NCBI RefSeq assembly: GCF_020982545.1
Contig: NZ_JAJKLK010000007.1
Coordinates: 248,001-312,000 of the forward strand
Reading direction: 5' to 3'
Length of the DNA: 64,000 nt
From: Streptomyces sp. MNU76
GTDB lineage: Bacteria > Actinomycetota > Actinomycetes > Streptomycetales > Streptomycetaceae
Position 1 is the stretch's first letter. Each line of letters starts with the position of its first letter. A program made the translations under genes and the position numbers. Below the pieces are notes generated by a model. It made no database searches, was not told the DNA's origin, and saw nothing but the letters and a program-made list of their open reading frames with translations. Below, one piece after another: positions 8,193 to 17,081 of the stretch.

Positions 8193-9280
8193 GCCGCCTC
8201 ACCCCGGACCGCCGCGCGCTCCCAGAAGCCCTCGCAGAAGCGCGCGAGCGGTCCGCGTGGCGCACCCGGGGGTCCGCCGCCGTCGGACAGCCCGGCCTCG
8301 GTGGGTACTTCGCCCGCGAGGGGCAGCCGGAGGAGGCGGGCAACCTCGTGGTCGTCGAGGCCGGGGGCGTACGGGCCGCGGACCGCGACGCGCAGGTCGC
8401 GCAGGACCATGCCGAAGGCGGAGGCGACCCGGGAGGCGGCGGCGACGGCGCGCAGTTCGGCGGGGACGACCAGGAGCCCCATGTCCAGTTGGGCGAGCGT
8501 TTCGGCGACACCTTCGTCGATGCGGCGCGGCAGGTCGACGACGACCGCACCGCCGCGCCGTCGGCCCGCGGCGAGCACCGCGCGCACGGCCTGGGGCGGA
8601 ATGGCCACGGCGTCGCCCCGGTCCCAGCTGAGGACGCGCAGGGCGTGCACTTCGGGCAGCGACTCCTCCAGCGCGCCGCCGCCGACCCGTCCGCGTGAGG
8701 CGGCGAAGGCCGGCCAGCGCAGTCCGTCGGCGCTCTCGCCGCCGAGGAGCACGTCCAGACCCCCGCCGAGCGGATCGGCGTCCACGAGGAGGGTGCGGGT
8801 GCCCCGGCGCGCGGAGGTGACGGCGAGGGCGCAGGCCAGCGTGGACGCCCCGGCGCCGCCCCGGCCGCCGACGACGCCGACGGTGAGCGCCGGCCTGCCG
8901 ACGCCTTCCGCCACGTCGGCGATGCGGTCGACGAGCCACTGCTCGCCGTCGGGCAGCATGAGCACGTGGTCGGCGCCGATCTCCACGGCCCGCTGCCAGA
9001 CCCCGGAGTCGTCCTGGTCCTTGCCGACGAGCACCACTCCTCGTCTGCGTGCGGCCCCGCGCAGCCGCCGTGCCGCGTCGTTCCCGACGAGCACCAGCGG
9101 CGCCGTCTCCCATCGGCCCCGGCCTTCCGGCACTCCGTGGTGGACCTCCGGCCGGGCGCCCGCGGCCGCGCACAGGCGCAGCAGGTCGTCCAGCAGTTCC
9201 ACGTCCTCGGTGACGATCAACGGCATGCCCTGCCGCCCCTCGGCGGCGGACGGTCGGTCGTCGGTGATGGCTCCCGCCAC
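8189..9280 (-). CDS. ssd: CpaE/TadZ-like septum-site-determining protein (Ssd)
   Basis: A 363-residue MinD/ParA-superfamily protein. A receiver-like N-terminal domain (about 20-135) precedes a deviant P-loop, VGGRGGAGASTLA (about 154-166), then LLVDADPLGGGLDVLLGG. The Lys of the usual Walker A is absent, as in the Ssd/CpaE subgroup. Such proteins localise the Tad machinery, and overproduction of the mycobacterial orthologue Rv3660c blocks septation. It is the first gene of the tad operon; the leader extends from 9281 towards the 6C RNA gene. Confidence 0.87.
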   Translation of the reverse strand: MAGAITDDRPSAAEGRQGMPLIVTEDVELLDDLLRLCAAAGARPEVHHGVPEGRGRWETAPLVLVGNDAARRLRGAARRRGVVLVGKDQDDSGVWQRAVEIGADHVLMLPDGEQWLVDRIADVAEGVGRPALTVGVVGGRGGAGASTLACALAVTSARRGTRTLLVDADPLGGGLDVLLGGESADGLRWPAFAASRGRVGGGALEESLPEVHALRVLSWDRGDAVAIPPQAVRAVLAAGRRRGGAVVVDLPRRIDEGVAETLAQLDMGLLVVPAELRAVAAASRVASAFGMVLRDLRVAVRGPYAPGLDDHEVARLLRLPLAGEVPTEAGLSDGGGPPGAPRGPLARFCEGFWERAAVRGEAA

Positions 9281-9659
9281 GATCTCCAGCCCCCTTCGCT
9301 GCGTGAACGCGTTCGCCCGGTGTTCCGGACGACGTGTTCAACTCCTGTGTGAAGCACCGGAGATCGGCCGCCGCGGAGGCGGTCGACGGAATCCGGCCCT
9401 ACGCATCCGCGAAACGGAACCGGCCTCGAACTCGCCGCCGTCGGGACGCGCTGGAATCACGGTGCGACGGCCTCGGAAATCATGTGGATCTTGGTCGAAA
9501 ACTGTGGACAACTCGGCCCTTGTGAATATCGCCGTCACCCGAACAGGCGACTCCCGTGCGACTTCCACAGCGCAGCCTGACGACTACAGAAGGTGACGGA
9601 TCCTGTGTCGGGGCAGAGGAAAGTCCACGAGGGCTTGAGAGTGCCTCGCGGGCCGGGAA
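9281..9659. other. Intergenic leader of the tad operon
   Basis: There is no coding sequence here. TGTGGACAA at 9503-9511 is a consensus Streptomyces DnaA box on the minus strand (TTGTCCACA). A GAGGAAAGTCC string at 9617-9627 resembles part of RNase P RNA, but nothing else of that RNA is present. Confidence 0.5.
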
Positions 9660-9775
9660 GAAGAGAGGAAACGCATCCGGACATGCGACGACCCCCACCG
9701 GGGGGGAGAGTGGGGGTCGTCTCCACGGCCGACTCGGGGGGGGAGGAGCCGGACCGCGTTAGCACGGTCGCGAAC
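9660..9775 (-). ncRNA. 6C small RNA (B11/6C family)
   Basis: Read on the minus strand this holds two stem-loops whose loops each carry six or more consecutive Cs. The first has a 7-bp stem enclosing eight Cs (9736-9743). The second has an 11-bp perfect stem, 9688-9698 with 9710-9720, enclosing seven Cs (9700-9706). A third small hairpin (9672-9676 with 9683-9687) followed by a T-rich run (9660-9671) looks like the terminator. This is the 6C RNA architecture. The context is also diagnostic: in M. tuberculosis B11 lies between ssd (Rv3660c) and the HAD phosphatase Rv3661, as here. The family is linked to sporulation in Streptomyces and to growth in mycobacteria, and acts as a trans-acting regulator through the C-rich loops. 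The ends are approximate. Confidence 0.82.
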
Positions 9776-9800
9776 GATCCGTGACTTCCATGGTGTACCC

Positions 9801-9812
9801 GAGAGGCCTCTC
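9801..9812. repeat. 12-bp palindrome upstream of the HAD gene
   Basis: GAGAGGCCTCTC is a perfect palindrome lying between the 6C RNA and the divergent phosphatase gene. It may be an operator or part of a structured leader; nothing more can be said from sequence. Confidence 0.3.
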
Positions 9813-9856
9813 AGGCAAACCCACGCGCCCCACACTAGCCCGAATGGCGGGCGCCT

Positions 9857-10681
9857 ATGCTCGGCCCCGTGGAAAACCACTCCTTGCCCCGCACAGCGGC
9901 CTTCTTTGACCTGGACAAGACGGTCATTGCGAAGTCGAGCACGCTCACGTTCAGCAAGTCGTTCTACCAAGGCGGCCTGATCAACCGCAGGGCCGCCCTG
10001 CGAACGGCGTACACCCAGTTCGTGTTCCTCGCGGGCGGCGCCGACCACGACCAGATGGAACGGATGCGGAAGTATCTGTCCGCGCTGTGCCGGGGCTGGA
10101 ACGTCCAACAGGTGAAGGACATCGTCGCCGAGACCCTGCACGACCTGATCGACCCGATCATCTACGACGAGGCCGCCTCCCTCATCGAGGAGCACCACGT
10201 CGCGGGGCGGGACGTCGTCATCGTCTCCACCTCGGGCGCCGAGGTCGTCGAGCCCATCGGCGAGCTCCTCGGCGCGGACCGGGTGGTGGCGACCCGTATG
10301 GTCGTCGGCGACGACGGCTGCTTCACCGGCGAGGTGGAGTACTACGCCTACGGCCCGACGAAGGCGGAGGCGATCCGGGAGCTGGCCGTGTCCGAGGAGT
10401 ACGACCTCGCGCACTGCTACGCCTACAGCGACTCGGCGACGGACCTGCCGATGCTGGAGGCCGTGGGCCACCCGCACGCGGTGAACCCGGACCGGACGCT
10501 GCGCAAGGAGGCCCTCGCGCGCGGGTGGCCCATCCTCGACTTCCACCGCCCGGTGCGGCTCAAGCAGCGCCTGGCCGTACGGCCGCGGCCCGCCCTTCTC
10601 GCGGCGGCCGCCATAGGCGCCGCGGCGGCCACCGCCGGGCTGGTCTGGTACGCGAGCCGGCGCCGCGTGGCGACCGCCTGA
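9857..10681 (+). CDS. HAD-superfamily IB phosphatase with C-terminal membrane anchor
   Basis: A 274-residue protein. Motif I is FFDLDKTVI (Asp 18 and Asp 20), and motif II lies in DVVIVSTSG. The conserved Lys is in the YGPTKAEA region and motif III is YSDSATDLPML. This is the SerB-like HAD-IB pattern. A hydrophobic helix near residues 245-262 followed by Arg residues suggests a C-terminal anchor facing the cytoplasm. It hydrolyses a phosphomonoester; the substrate is unknown. The start is uncertain: ATG 9857 and GTG 9869 are both in frame and neither has a good ribosome binding site. It is the orthologue of Rv3661 in the same gene order. Confidence 0.85.
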   Translation: MLGPVENHSLPRTAAFFDLDKTVIAKSSTLTFSKSFYQGGLINRRAALRTAYTQFVFLAGGADHDQMERMRKYLSALCRGWNVQQVKDIVAETLHDLIDPIIYDEAASLIEEHHVAGRDVVIVSTSGAEVVEPIGELLGADRVVATRMVVGDDGCFTGEVEYYAYGPTKAEAIRELAVSEEYDLAHCYAYSDSATDLPMLEAVGHPHAVNPDRTLRKEALARGWPILDFHRPVRLKQRLAVRPRPALLAAAAIGAAAATAGLVWYASRRRVATA

Positions 10682-11050
10682 TCCGCTCTCCGCGCCCCGG
10701 CAGCGGATTCACCCTCTTTGAACCCAAAAGTAAAGAAGCGCAGCGAGGGGTTCCGCTTGCCCGGGTTCTGGAGTAGAAAGGATTCAAGGCCCGCGAGACC
10801 AAAGGACGTCCGAGAGGATCACCTTTAACAACTCATTTTGGCCCCACGGACCGAGCATGAACACCAGGCACCCACGCGACGTCGACCCGTCGATTACGGG
10901 CCAGCCGCACCAGGTCACGGGCTGAGTTCCCGGCCTGATGGGCACATATCGAGGACGCTTGGTAACCAGGTGGACATGCCAGCGGCGGTACGAATTCTCG
11001 TACCGCCGCAACCCTTTTCCGGGGGTTCTCCGTCGCCTGTTCGCGGCTTT
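10682..11050. other. Intergenic region with a bidirectional terminator
   Basis: No credible gene is present. A perfect 12-base inverted repeat with a four-base loop (10982-10993 and 10998-11009) lies about 40 bases beyond the stop of the minus-strand Fic-like gene, and can serve convergent transcription from both sides. Confidence 0.6.
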
Positions 11051-11884
11051 CTACGCCGCCCCGCGTTGCAGCGCCTCGCACACGGCTGTCGACTCCCTGG
11101 CGCCCAGCTCGATCGCCCTGCCGCAGTGGGCGATCCAGGCGGCCATGCCCTCCGGGGTGCCGGAGGCGTAGCCGTCGAGGGCGGCCAGATAGGCGGCGCG
11201 GCCCAGCTCCGCGTGGCCGACCTCCGCCGGGCAGACCGACTTGGGGTCGAGGCCGCTGCCGATCAGCACGATCCGCTCGGCCGCGCGCGCGACGAGGCCG
11301 TTGTGGAATCCGAAGGGCCGCAGGGCGAGCAGTTCTCCGTGGACGACGGCGGCCGTCACCAGCGCCGGGGCCGAACTGCCCTGGATGATCAGCTCGGAGA
11401 GCCCGTCGAGCCGGCCCGCGACCTCCGCCGGTCCCGGCAGGGGCAGCTCGACCAGGGGCTCCTCGACGGGCTCGCCGTCCTGTCGTGGGCGCCCCACGCG
11501 CGCGTCGTCGCTCCCGGCCGCGACCAGGTGCAGCCGGGCCAGCACCCGCAGGGGCGACTGCCGCCAGATCGACAGCAGCTGCCCCGCCTCGGCGGTGAGC
11601 CGTAGCGCGGCACCCACGGCGCGGGCCTCGTCGTCACCGTCCTGGCCGCTGAAGTCCGTACGGCGGCGCACCTCTTCGAGGGCCCAGTCGGCGCCGGACA
11701 GCGCCGCCGAGCCACGCGCGCCCCGCAGGGCGGCCTCGGAAGTAACCGCGTTGCTGCGACGGCGCATGACGCGGTGGCCGTAGACCCGGTCCACGGACTT
11801 GCGCACGGACTCCACGGATTCGGCCACACCGGGAAGCTCTCCCAGGGCCGCGAGCGGATCGGCGGCCGCACCTGTCGTACTCAT
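11051..11884 (-). CDS. Fic-domain-like protein without the catalytic histidine (Rv3662c family)
   Basis: A 277-residue, mostly helical protein often labelled oxidoreductase in related genomes without support. Near residue 200 RPFGFHNGLVAR aligns with the Fic motif HPFxxGNGRxxR. The Pro-Phe, Asn-Gly and last Arg are kept, but the catalytic His is Arg, and the Gly before Asn and the Arg after Gly are changed. The preceding ALVTAAVVHGELLAL helix also fits a Fic fold. AMP transfer by the usual mechanism is therefore unlikely; a binding or regulatory role is inferred. It follows the HAD gene as in M. tuberculosis, and converges with it across a terminator. Confidence 0.65.
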   Translation of the reverse strand: MSTTGAAADPLAALGELPGVAESVESVRKSVDRVYGHRVMRRRSNAVTSEAALRGARGSAALSGADWALEEVRRRTDFSGQDGDDEARAVGAALRLTAEAGQLLSIWRQSPLRVLARLHLVAAGSDDARVGRPRQDGEPVEEPLVELPLPGPAEVAGRLDGLSELIIQGSSAPALVTAAVVHGELLALRPFGFHNGLVARAAERIVLIGSGLDPKSVCPAEVGHAELGRAAYLAALDGYASGTPEGMAAWIAHCGRAIELGARESTAVCEALQRGAA

Positions 11885-11983
11885 GAGTACGACCCTACGC
11901 GCACCTGCGACCGACCCCTCGAAGGAGTGGTCTTCCCGACCGCGCGAACACCCTGGGCGGCCACCGCACTACCGTTAGTGAAC

Positions 11984-12964
11984 ATGAAAATTGCTTTCGT
12001 CGGGAAGGGCGGGAGTGGCAAGACCACGCTGTCCTCCCTGTTCATCCGCCACCTCGCCGTCTCAGGGGTCCCCGTCGTAGCCGTCGACGCGGACATCAAC
12101 CAGCACCTCGGCGCCGCCCTCGGCCTCGACGAGTCGGAGGCCGCCGAACTGCCCGCGATGGGCGAGCGGCTGGCACTGATCAAGAACCATCTGCGGGGCT
12201 CCAACCCGCGGATCACCTCCGCCGAGACGATGATCAAGACGACCCCGCCGGGCGACGGCTCGCGTCTGGTGCGGATCTGCGACCCCAACGCGATCTACGA
12301 CGCCTGCGCCCGTCCGGTGGAACTCGACGGCGGGGCCGTCCGTTTGATGGTCACCGGCCCCTTCACCGACGCCGACCTGGGGGTCGCCTGCTACCACTCC
12401 AAGACGGGAGCGGTGGAGCTGTTCCTGAACCACCTGGTGGACGGCCGCGACGAGTACGTGGTGGTCGACATGACAGCCGGTTCGGACTCCTTCGCATCCG
12501 GCATGTTCACCCGTTTCGACATGACGTTCCTCGTCGCCGAACCGACGCGGAGGGGGGTCTCCGTCTATCGCCAGTACAAGGAGTACGCCGCCGACTACGG
12601 CGTCGCCCTGAAGGTCGTCGGGAACAAGGTGCACGGCGAGGACGACCTCGACTTCCTCCGCGCCGAGGTCGGGGACGACCTGCTGGTCGCCTTCGGCCAC
12701 TCGGACTGGGTGCGCGCCCTGGAGAAGGGCCGCCCGCCTCGCTTCGAGCATCTGGAGGAGGCCAACCGCCGCTCCCTGCGCACCCTGCACGAGGCGGCCG
12801 ACGTCACGTACGAGCTGCGCGACTGGGAGCGCTACACCCGTCAGATGGAGCACTTCCACCTGAAGAACGCCACCAGTTGGGGCAACGAGAGGACCGGGGC
12901 CGATCTGGCCGCGCAGATCGACCCCGGGTTCGTGCTCGGCGAACAGGTCGCCGCCGCCGTGTGA
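11984..12964 (+). CDS. CooC/MinD-like P-loop ATPase
   Basis: About 326 residues starting at ATG 11984 (GTG 11978 is also in frame). The N-terminus IAFVGKGGSGKTTLSSLF is a deviant Walker A of the SIMIBI class with the signature Lys, followed by VVAVDADINQHLG, and YVVVDMTAGSD as Walker B. CooC-type proteins couple ATP hydrolysis to metal insertion or cofactor maturation, but no partner enzyme lies next to it, so the client is unknown. A TACCGT hexamer lies close upstream of the start. It converges on the lipoprotein gene with only seven bases between stops. Confidence 0.8.
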   Translation: MKIAFVGKGGSGKTTLSSLFIRHLAVSGVPVVAVDADINQHLGAALGLDESEAAELPAMGERLALIKNHLRGSNPRITSAETMIKTTPPGDGSRLVRICDPNAIYDACARPVELDGGAVRLMVTGPFTDADLGVACYHSKTGAVELFLNHLVDGRDEYVVVDMTAGSDSFASGMFTRFDMTFLVAEPTRRGVSVYRQYKEYAADYGVALKVVGNKVHGEDDLDFLRAEVGDDLLVAFGHSDWVRALEKGRPPRFEHLEEANRRSLRTLHEAADVTYELRDWERYTRQMEHFHLKNATSWGNERTGADLAAQIDPGFVLGEQVAAAV

Positions 12965-12971
12965 ACGCCCG

Positions 12972-14276
12972 CTACTGCTTGGCCGCGGGTGCTCCCGGAA
13001 CCCCCTTCGGGGCCGGTGCCGCTCCTGCGGAGAGGAAGGACGTCCAGCCGTCCTTCGGGGACTGACCGACGCCCAGGCCGCGCAGTCTGTCCAGGACCTT
13101 CGGGTCCTGGGCGTCGAGCCAGTCGGCGAGTTGCCGGAAGGAGACACAGCGCACCTCGGGCTTGCCGCAGACCGCCTCGACGGTCTCCTCGACCGCGCGC
13201 ATGTAGACGCCGCCGTTCCAGGACTCGAAGTGGTTGCCGATGATCAGGGGCGCGCGGTTGCTCCGATAGGCGCGCTCGAAGCCCGCGAGCAGCCCGTCAC
13301 GGAACTGGTCGCCCCACTCCTCCCGCCGGGCGGGTGCACCCGCCCGGGCGCCGGACTGGTTGACGTAGAAGTTGTAGTCCATGGTCAGGGTCTCGAAGTT
13401 CCGCCCCGGGACGGGGACGAGTTGCAGCGACAGGTCCCACAGCCCGTCCTTCTTCTCGGGCCAGACCTGGTTCCGGACGCCGCTGGTGTCGTAGCGGAAG
13501 CCCAGTTCCCGGGCGGCCCGCATGAAGTTGGTCTGCCCTTCGAGGCAGGGCGTGCGGGCGCCGATCAGTTCCTTGTCGTAGTCGAAGGGCAGGGGTTCGG
13601 CCCGCTCCGTGCCGGTGTTGGTCTTCCATGCCTTCACGAACGACTTGGCCTGGGCCACCTCCCTCTTCCACTCCTCGACCGACCACTCGCCGACCCCGCC
13701 GTCGGGACCGCAGAAGTGGCCGTTGAAATGGGTGCCGATCTCGTTGCCCTCCAGCCACGCGCCGCGCAGCTGGTCCACGGTGTCCTTGATCCCGCGGACG
13801 TCGTTGAACCCGATGTCGGAACGGCCCGGTGAGTGCTGGGGCGGCCGGTACAGGTCCCGCTTCTCCTCCGGCAGCATGTACACGCCGCTCAGGAAGTACG
13901 TCATGGTCGCGTCGTTGGCCCGGGCGACCTTGCGGAAGTGCGAGAAGAGCCGTTGGCTGTCCTCCCCCGCGCCGTCCCAGGAGAAGACGACGAACTGCGG
14001 GGGCCGCTGACCGGGCTTCAACCGCTGTGGCCTGGGCAGGTGCGGCTGCGCACCGGTGTACGCGGTGGAGCCGTCGCCGATCAGCCGGACCGCGGTCTTG
14101 GGCGGCGCCGGGGCACCCCCCTTCGTGGGCCCGCCCGGCCGGCCCTCCTGCTCCGTTCTCTTCGCGCCGGGGGAACCGGCGGTCGACGTCGGCTCACCGA
14201 TCCCGCATCCGGCGAGCGCCGCGGCGACGGTCGCGGCGAGCGTGACTCCGGCGGCGATCCTCTGGGTGACGGCCAT
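12972..14276 (-). CDS. Polysaccharide deacetylase-like lipoprotein
   Basis: A 434-residue exported protein. The N-terminus has a hydrophobic signal ending in the lipobox LAGC (Cys 24), then a Ser/Gly/Pro linker. The body resembles a NodB-type fold. FVVFSWDGAGED (about 93-104) sits where the TFDDG motif belongs, and EIGTHFNGHFCG keeps the His-x3-His metal pair. The family removes acetyl groups from cell-wall or capsular polysaccharides, but motif I is atypical, so activity is inferred. It is divergent from the SulP gene across a 260-base AT-rich control region. Confidence 0.8.
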   Translation of the reverse strand: MAVTQRIAAGVTLAATVAAALAGCGIGEPTSTAGSPGAKRTEQEGRPGGPTKGGAPAPPKTAVRLIGDGSTAYTGAQPHLPRPQRLKPGQRPPQFVVFSWDGAGEDSQRLFSHFRKVARANDATMTYFLSGVYMLPEEKRDLYRPPQHSPGRSDIGFNDVRGIKDTVDQLRGAWLEGNEIGTHFNGHFCGPDGGVGEWSVEEWKREVAQAKSFVKAWKTNTGTERAEPLPFDYDKELIGARTPCLEGQTNFMRAARELGFRYDTSGVRNQVWPEKKDGLWDLSLQLVPVPGRNFETLTMDYNFYVNQSGARAGAPARREEWGDQFRDGLLAGFERAYRSNRAPLIIGNHFESWNGGVYMRAVEETVEAVCGKPEVRCVSFRQLADWLDAQDPKVLDRLRGLGVGQSPKDGWTSFLSAGAAPAPKGVPGAPAAKQ

Positions 14277-14370
14277 GTCCCGCCCACCTTCCTTCGCTCT
14301 GGGGCAGAGCGGCCAAAGTCACACAGAGTTCCGATCATGATTAATACGACAAGCCGATGAAATGCTCCAT

Positions 14371-14442
14371 TCACCCCTATGGGTGATCAAATGACCTATT
14401 TGCGGCTTATGTTCTTGCGCAGCCTTTACCCTGCATTACGAT
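14371..14442 (+). promoter_or_regulatory. Candidate promoter and operator for the SulP-carbonic anhydrase gene
   Basis: TTGCGC (14415-14420) and TACGAT (14437-14442) are spaced by 16 bases, about 95 bases before the gene. Upstream, TCACCC and GGGTGA (14371-14376 and 14381-14386) form a dyad with a four-base gap that could be an operator. The surrounding 14277-14536 interval is AT-rich and non-coding. Confidence 0.4.
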
Positions 14443-14536
14443 TCGTTTACTGAGCGTTGAGAAATCCCGCCACTGTACGCCGTGTCCACGGCCGCGAACC
14501 GACGCGACCGCGCAGCCCCGGAGGAGACGGGAGAAC

Positions 14537-16909
14537 ATGTCCGCCTGCGTTCCCACCCCCACCACCGACCCGGACTCGAACCGGACGGAGCGTGACCACC
14601 GACCGCACAGCCCGCCGGAGGGCCCGCGTCGCCGGTTCCACGTCTCGGCCGCCGATCTGTCCGCCTCCATCGCGGTCTTCCTGATCGCCCTCCCCCTGTC
14701 CCTGGGCATCGCCCTCGCCACGGGCGCACCGCTCCAGGCCGGCCTCGTGGCGGCCGCAGTCGGCGGCCTCGTGGCCGGACGCCTCGGCGGATCCCCCCTC
14801 CAGGTCAGCGGCCCCGCGGCCGGTCTCACGGTGGTCACCGCCGACCTCATCCACCAGTACGGCTGGCGCACCACCTGCGCCCTCACCGTCCTCGCGGGCA
14901 TCGCCCAACTGGGCCTGGCCCACCTGCGCGTGGCCCGCTCGGCGCTCGCCGTCAGCCCCGCGATCGTGCACGGCATGCTCGCCGGCATCGGCGTCACCAT
15001 CGCGGTCGCGCAGCTCCACATCGTGCTCGGCGGCACCCCGCAGAGCTCCGTCAGCGCCAACCTCGGGGCCCTGCCCGCCCAGTTGGCGGACCTGCACCCC
15101 GCCGCGGTCTCCGTGAGCGTCCTCACCCTCGCCCTGCTGCTCGCCTGGCCCCGCCTCCCCGGCTCCGTCGGGCGGCAACTGCGCACGATCCCGGCGGCCC
15201 TCGTCGCCGTCGCCGGCGCCACGGCCGCCTCCGCGCTCGCCGCGTTGAGCCTGCCCAAGGTCGACCTGCCGTCCTGGCGCAGCCACGCCCTGGCCGGCGT
15301 GCCCGACGGACCGGTGCTCGGCCTCGTCGCGGCCATCCTCACCACCACACTCGTGTGCAGCGTGCAGTCCCTGCTCGGCGCCGTCGCCATGGACAAACTG
15401 GCGGCCGGCCGGACCGACGTACGGCGCTCCGACCTCGACCGCGAACTGCGCGGCCAGGGCGCGGCCAACGTCGTCTCCGGCGTCCTCGGCGGCCTGCCGA
15501 TCGCCGGCGTCGCCGTCCGCAGCACGGCCAATGTCCGGGCCGGCGCCACCAGCCGGAACTCCACGATGCTGCACGGCGTCTGGGTGATGGCGGCCACCCT
15601 GCTCCTGGTGCCCGTCCTGGAGCTGATCCCCCTCGCCTCACTCGCCGCGCTGGTGATGGCCGTCGGAATCCAGATGGTGTCCCTGCACCACATCCGCACG
15701 GTCACCCGCCACCGCGAGGTGCTGGTCTACGCCGTCACCACCCTCGGCGTCGTCGTCTTCGGTGTCCTGGAGGGCGTCGCGCTCGGTATCGCCGTGGCCG
15801 TCGGCGTCGCCCTGCACCGCCTCACGCGCACCCGCATCACCCACGACCAGCGGGACGGCGTCCATCACGTCCATGTGCGCGGCCAGTTGACGTTCCTCGC
15901 GGTGCCCCGACTCAGCCGCGCCCTGCACCAGGTCCCCGCGGGCGCCGCCACCGTGGTGGAGCTGGACGGCTCGTTCATGGACCACGCGGCGTACGAGTCG
16001 CTGCAGGACTGGCAGCACGCGCACCACGCGCGGGGCGGCTCCGTGGAGATCACCGGCCGGGCCGGCACCCGGATCGCCGAGCCCGCGAGCAGCACGGCGG
16101 GTTGCCGCTGCCGGCCCTGGACGCCCTGGCGCAACCACCAGTGCGAGGCGCCGGTCACCCCGACAGCGGGAACACCGCTCGAGGAGGCGGCCGAAGGCCC
16201 GAACGGCCATCAACTGGCGCGCGGCATCAGCGCGTTCCAGCGCAACACCGCCCCCCTGGTCCGCGGGGAGCTGGCCCGGCTGGCGCGCGAGGGTCAGCAG
16301 CCCTCGCAGCTCTTCCTGACCTGTGCGGATTCCCGGCTCGTCACGTCGATGATCACCTCCAGCGGTCCCGGCGACCTCTTCGTCGTCCGCAATGTCGGCA
16401 ACCTCGTGCCGCCGCCCGGCGAGGAGAGCGGCGACGACTCGGTGGCGGCGGCCATCGAGTACGCGGTGGACGTGCTGAAGGTACGGTCCATCACGGTCTG
16501 CGGGCACTCCGGCTGCGGCGCGATGCAGGCCCTGCTCAAGACCGATCCGCACGGCGCCCAGACCCCGCTCAAGCGCTGGCTGCGGCACGGCCGGCCCAGC
16601 CTGGAGCGCGCGACCGACAAGAACCGCCCCTGGGCCCGGCTCGCGGGCCGCGAACCCGCCGACGCCATCGAGCAGCTGTGCCTGACCAACATCATCCAGC
16701 AGCTGGAGCACCTGAGAGCCCACGACTCCGTCACCCGCGCCCTGCGTGAGGGGGCGCTCGAACTGCACGGGATGTACTTCCACGTGGGTGAGGCACAGGC
16801 CTACCTGCTCACGGAAGCGGCACCGGAGAGCGGAGTCTTCGATCAGGTCACCGGCGCGGCAGACCCGGCCGAGCCCAACGGGACGGTCCTGTACGACACT
16901 CGCGCGTGA
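14537..16909 (+). CDS. SulP-family anion transporter fused to beta-carbonic anhydrase
   Basis: A 790-residue protein in three parts. Residues about 35-430 are a SulP transporter with 10 or more membrane helices, including the family stretch LGIALATGAPLQAGL and LQVSGPAAGL. Residues about 440-535 are a STAS-like domain. Residues about 555-790 are a beta-carbonic anhydrase with zinc ligands in LTCADSRL and VCGHSGCGAM. SulP proteins carry bicarbonate or sulfate and carbonic anhydrase interconverts CO2 and bicarbonate, so the fusion probably supplies bicarbonate at the membrane. The start is the ATG at 14537, which follows a GGAG-like sequence. It is transcribed alone, ahead of acsA. Confidence 0.9.
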   Translation: MSACVPTPTTDPDSNRTERDHRPHSPPEGPRRRFHVSAADLSASIAVFLIALPLSLGIALATGAPLQAGLVAAAVGGLVAGRLGGSPLQVSGPAAGLTVVTADLIHQYGWRTTCALTVLAGIAQLGLAHLRVARSALAVSPAIVHGMLAGIGVTIAVAQLHIVLGGTPQSSVSANLGALPAQLADLHPAAVSVSVLTLALLLAWPRLPGSVGRQLRTIPAALVAVAGATAASALAALSLPKVDLPSWRSHALAGVPDGPVLGLVAAILTTTLVCSVQSLLGAVAMDKLAAGRTDVRRSDLDRELRGQGAANVVSGVLGGLPIAGVAVRSTANVRAGATSRNSTMLHGVWVMAATLLLVPVLELIPLASLAALVMAVGIQMVSLHHIRTVTRHREVLVYAVTTLGVVVFGVLEGVALGIAVAVGVALHRLTRTRITHDQRDGVHHVHVRGQLTFLAVPRLSRALHQVPAGAATVVELDGSFMDHAAYESLQDWQHAHHARGGSVEITGRAGTRIAEPASSTAGCRCRPWTPWRNHQCEAPVTPTAGTPLEEAAEGPNGHQLARGISAFQRNTAPLVRGELARLAREGQQPSQLFLTCADSRLVTSMITSSGPGDLFVVRNVGNLVPPPGEESGDDSVAAAIEYAVDVLKVRSITVCGHSGCGAMQALLKTDPHGAQTPLKRWLRHGRPSLERATDKNRPWARLAGREPADAIEQLCLTNIIQQLEHLRAHDSVTRALREGALELHGMYFHVGEAQAYLLTEAAPESGVFDQVTGAADPAEPNGTVLYDTRA

Positions 16910-17081
16910 ACCGATGTCCGTCGGGGTCCGTGGGAACGGGTGGCGTCCTGGCCGCACGGCCACCCGCCCACAGGTCTAAACCAATCTGACGAAGGCCCTT
17001 GTCATCGAGGGTCCGGGTCTGATGAGCTGTGGCCTGGGACACAACGGTCGCCCCCCGGCAAAGCACCGCAAGGGAGATGTC

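Noticed and set aside
5724-9596. A 1290-codon plus-strand frame through the tad operon
   Set aside because: Low-complexity Arg/Pro/Ala translation with no domain, opposite to well-supported tad genes.
9617-9627. GAGGAAAGTCC, a word typical of RNase P RNA
   Set aside because: None of the other conserved RNase P regions follow; the rest of the interval fits a 6C RNA on the other strand.
9806-9820. CTCTCAGGCAAA, a word seen in glycine riboswitches
   Set aside because: The aptamer core and paired stems are not present, and the downstream gene is a phosphatase, not glycine metabolism.
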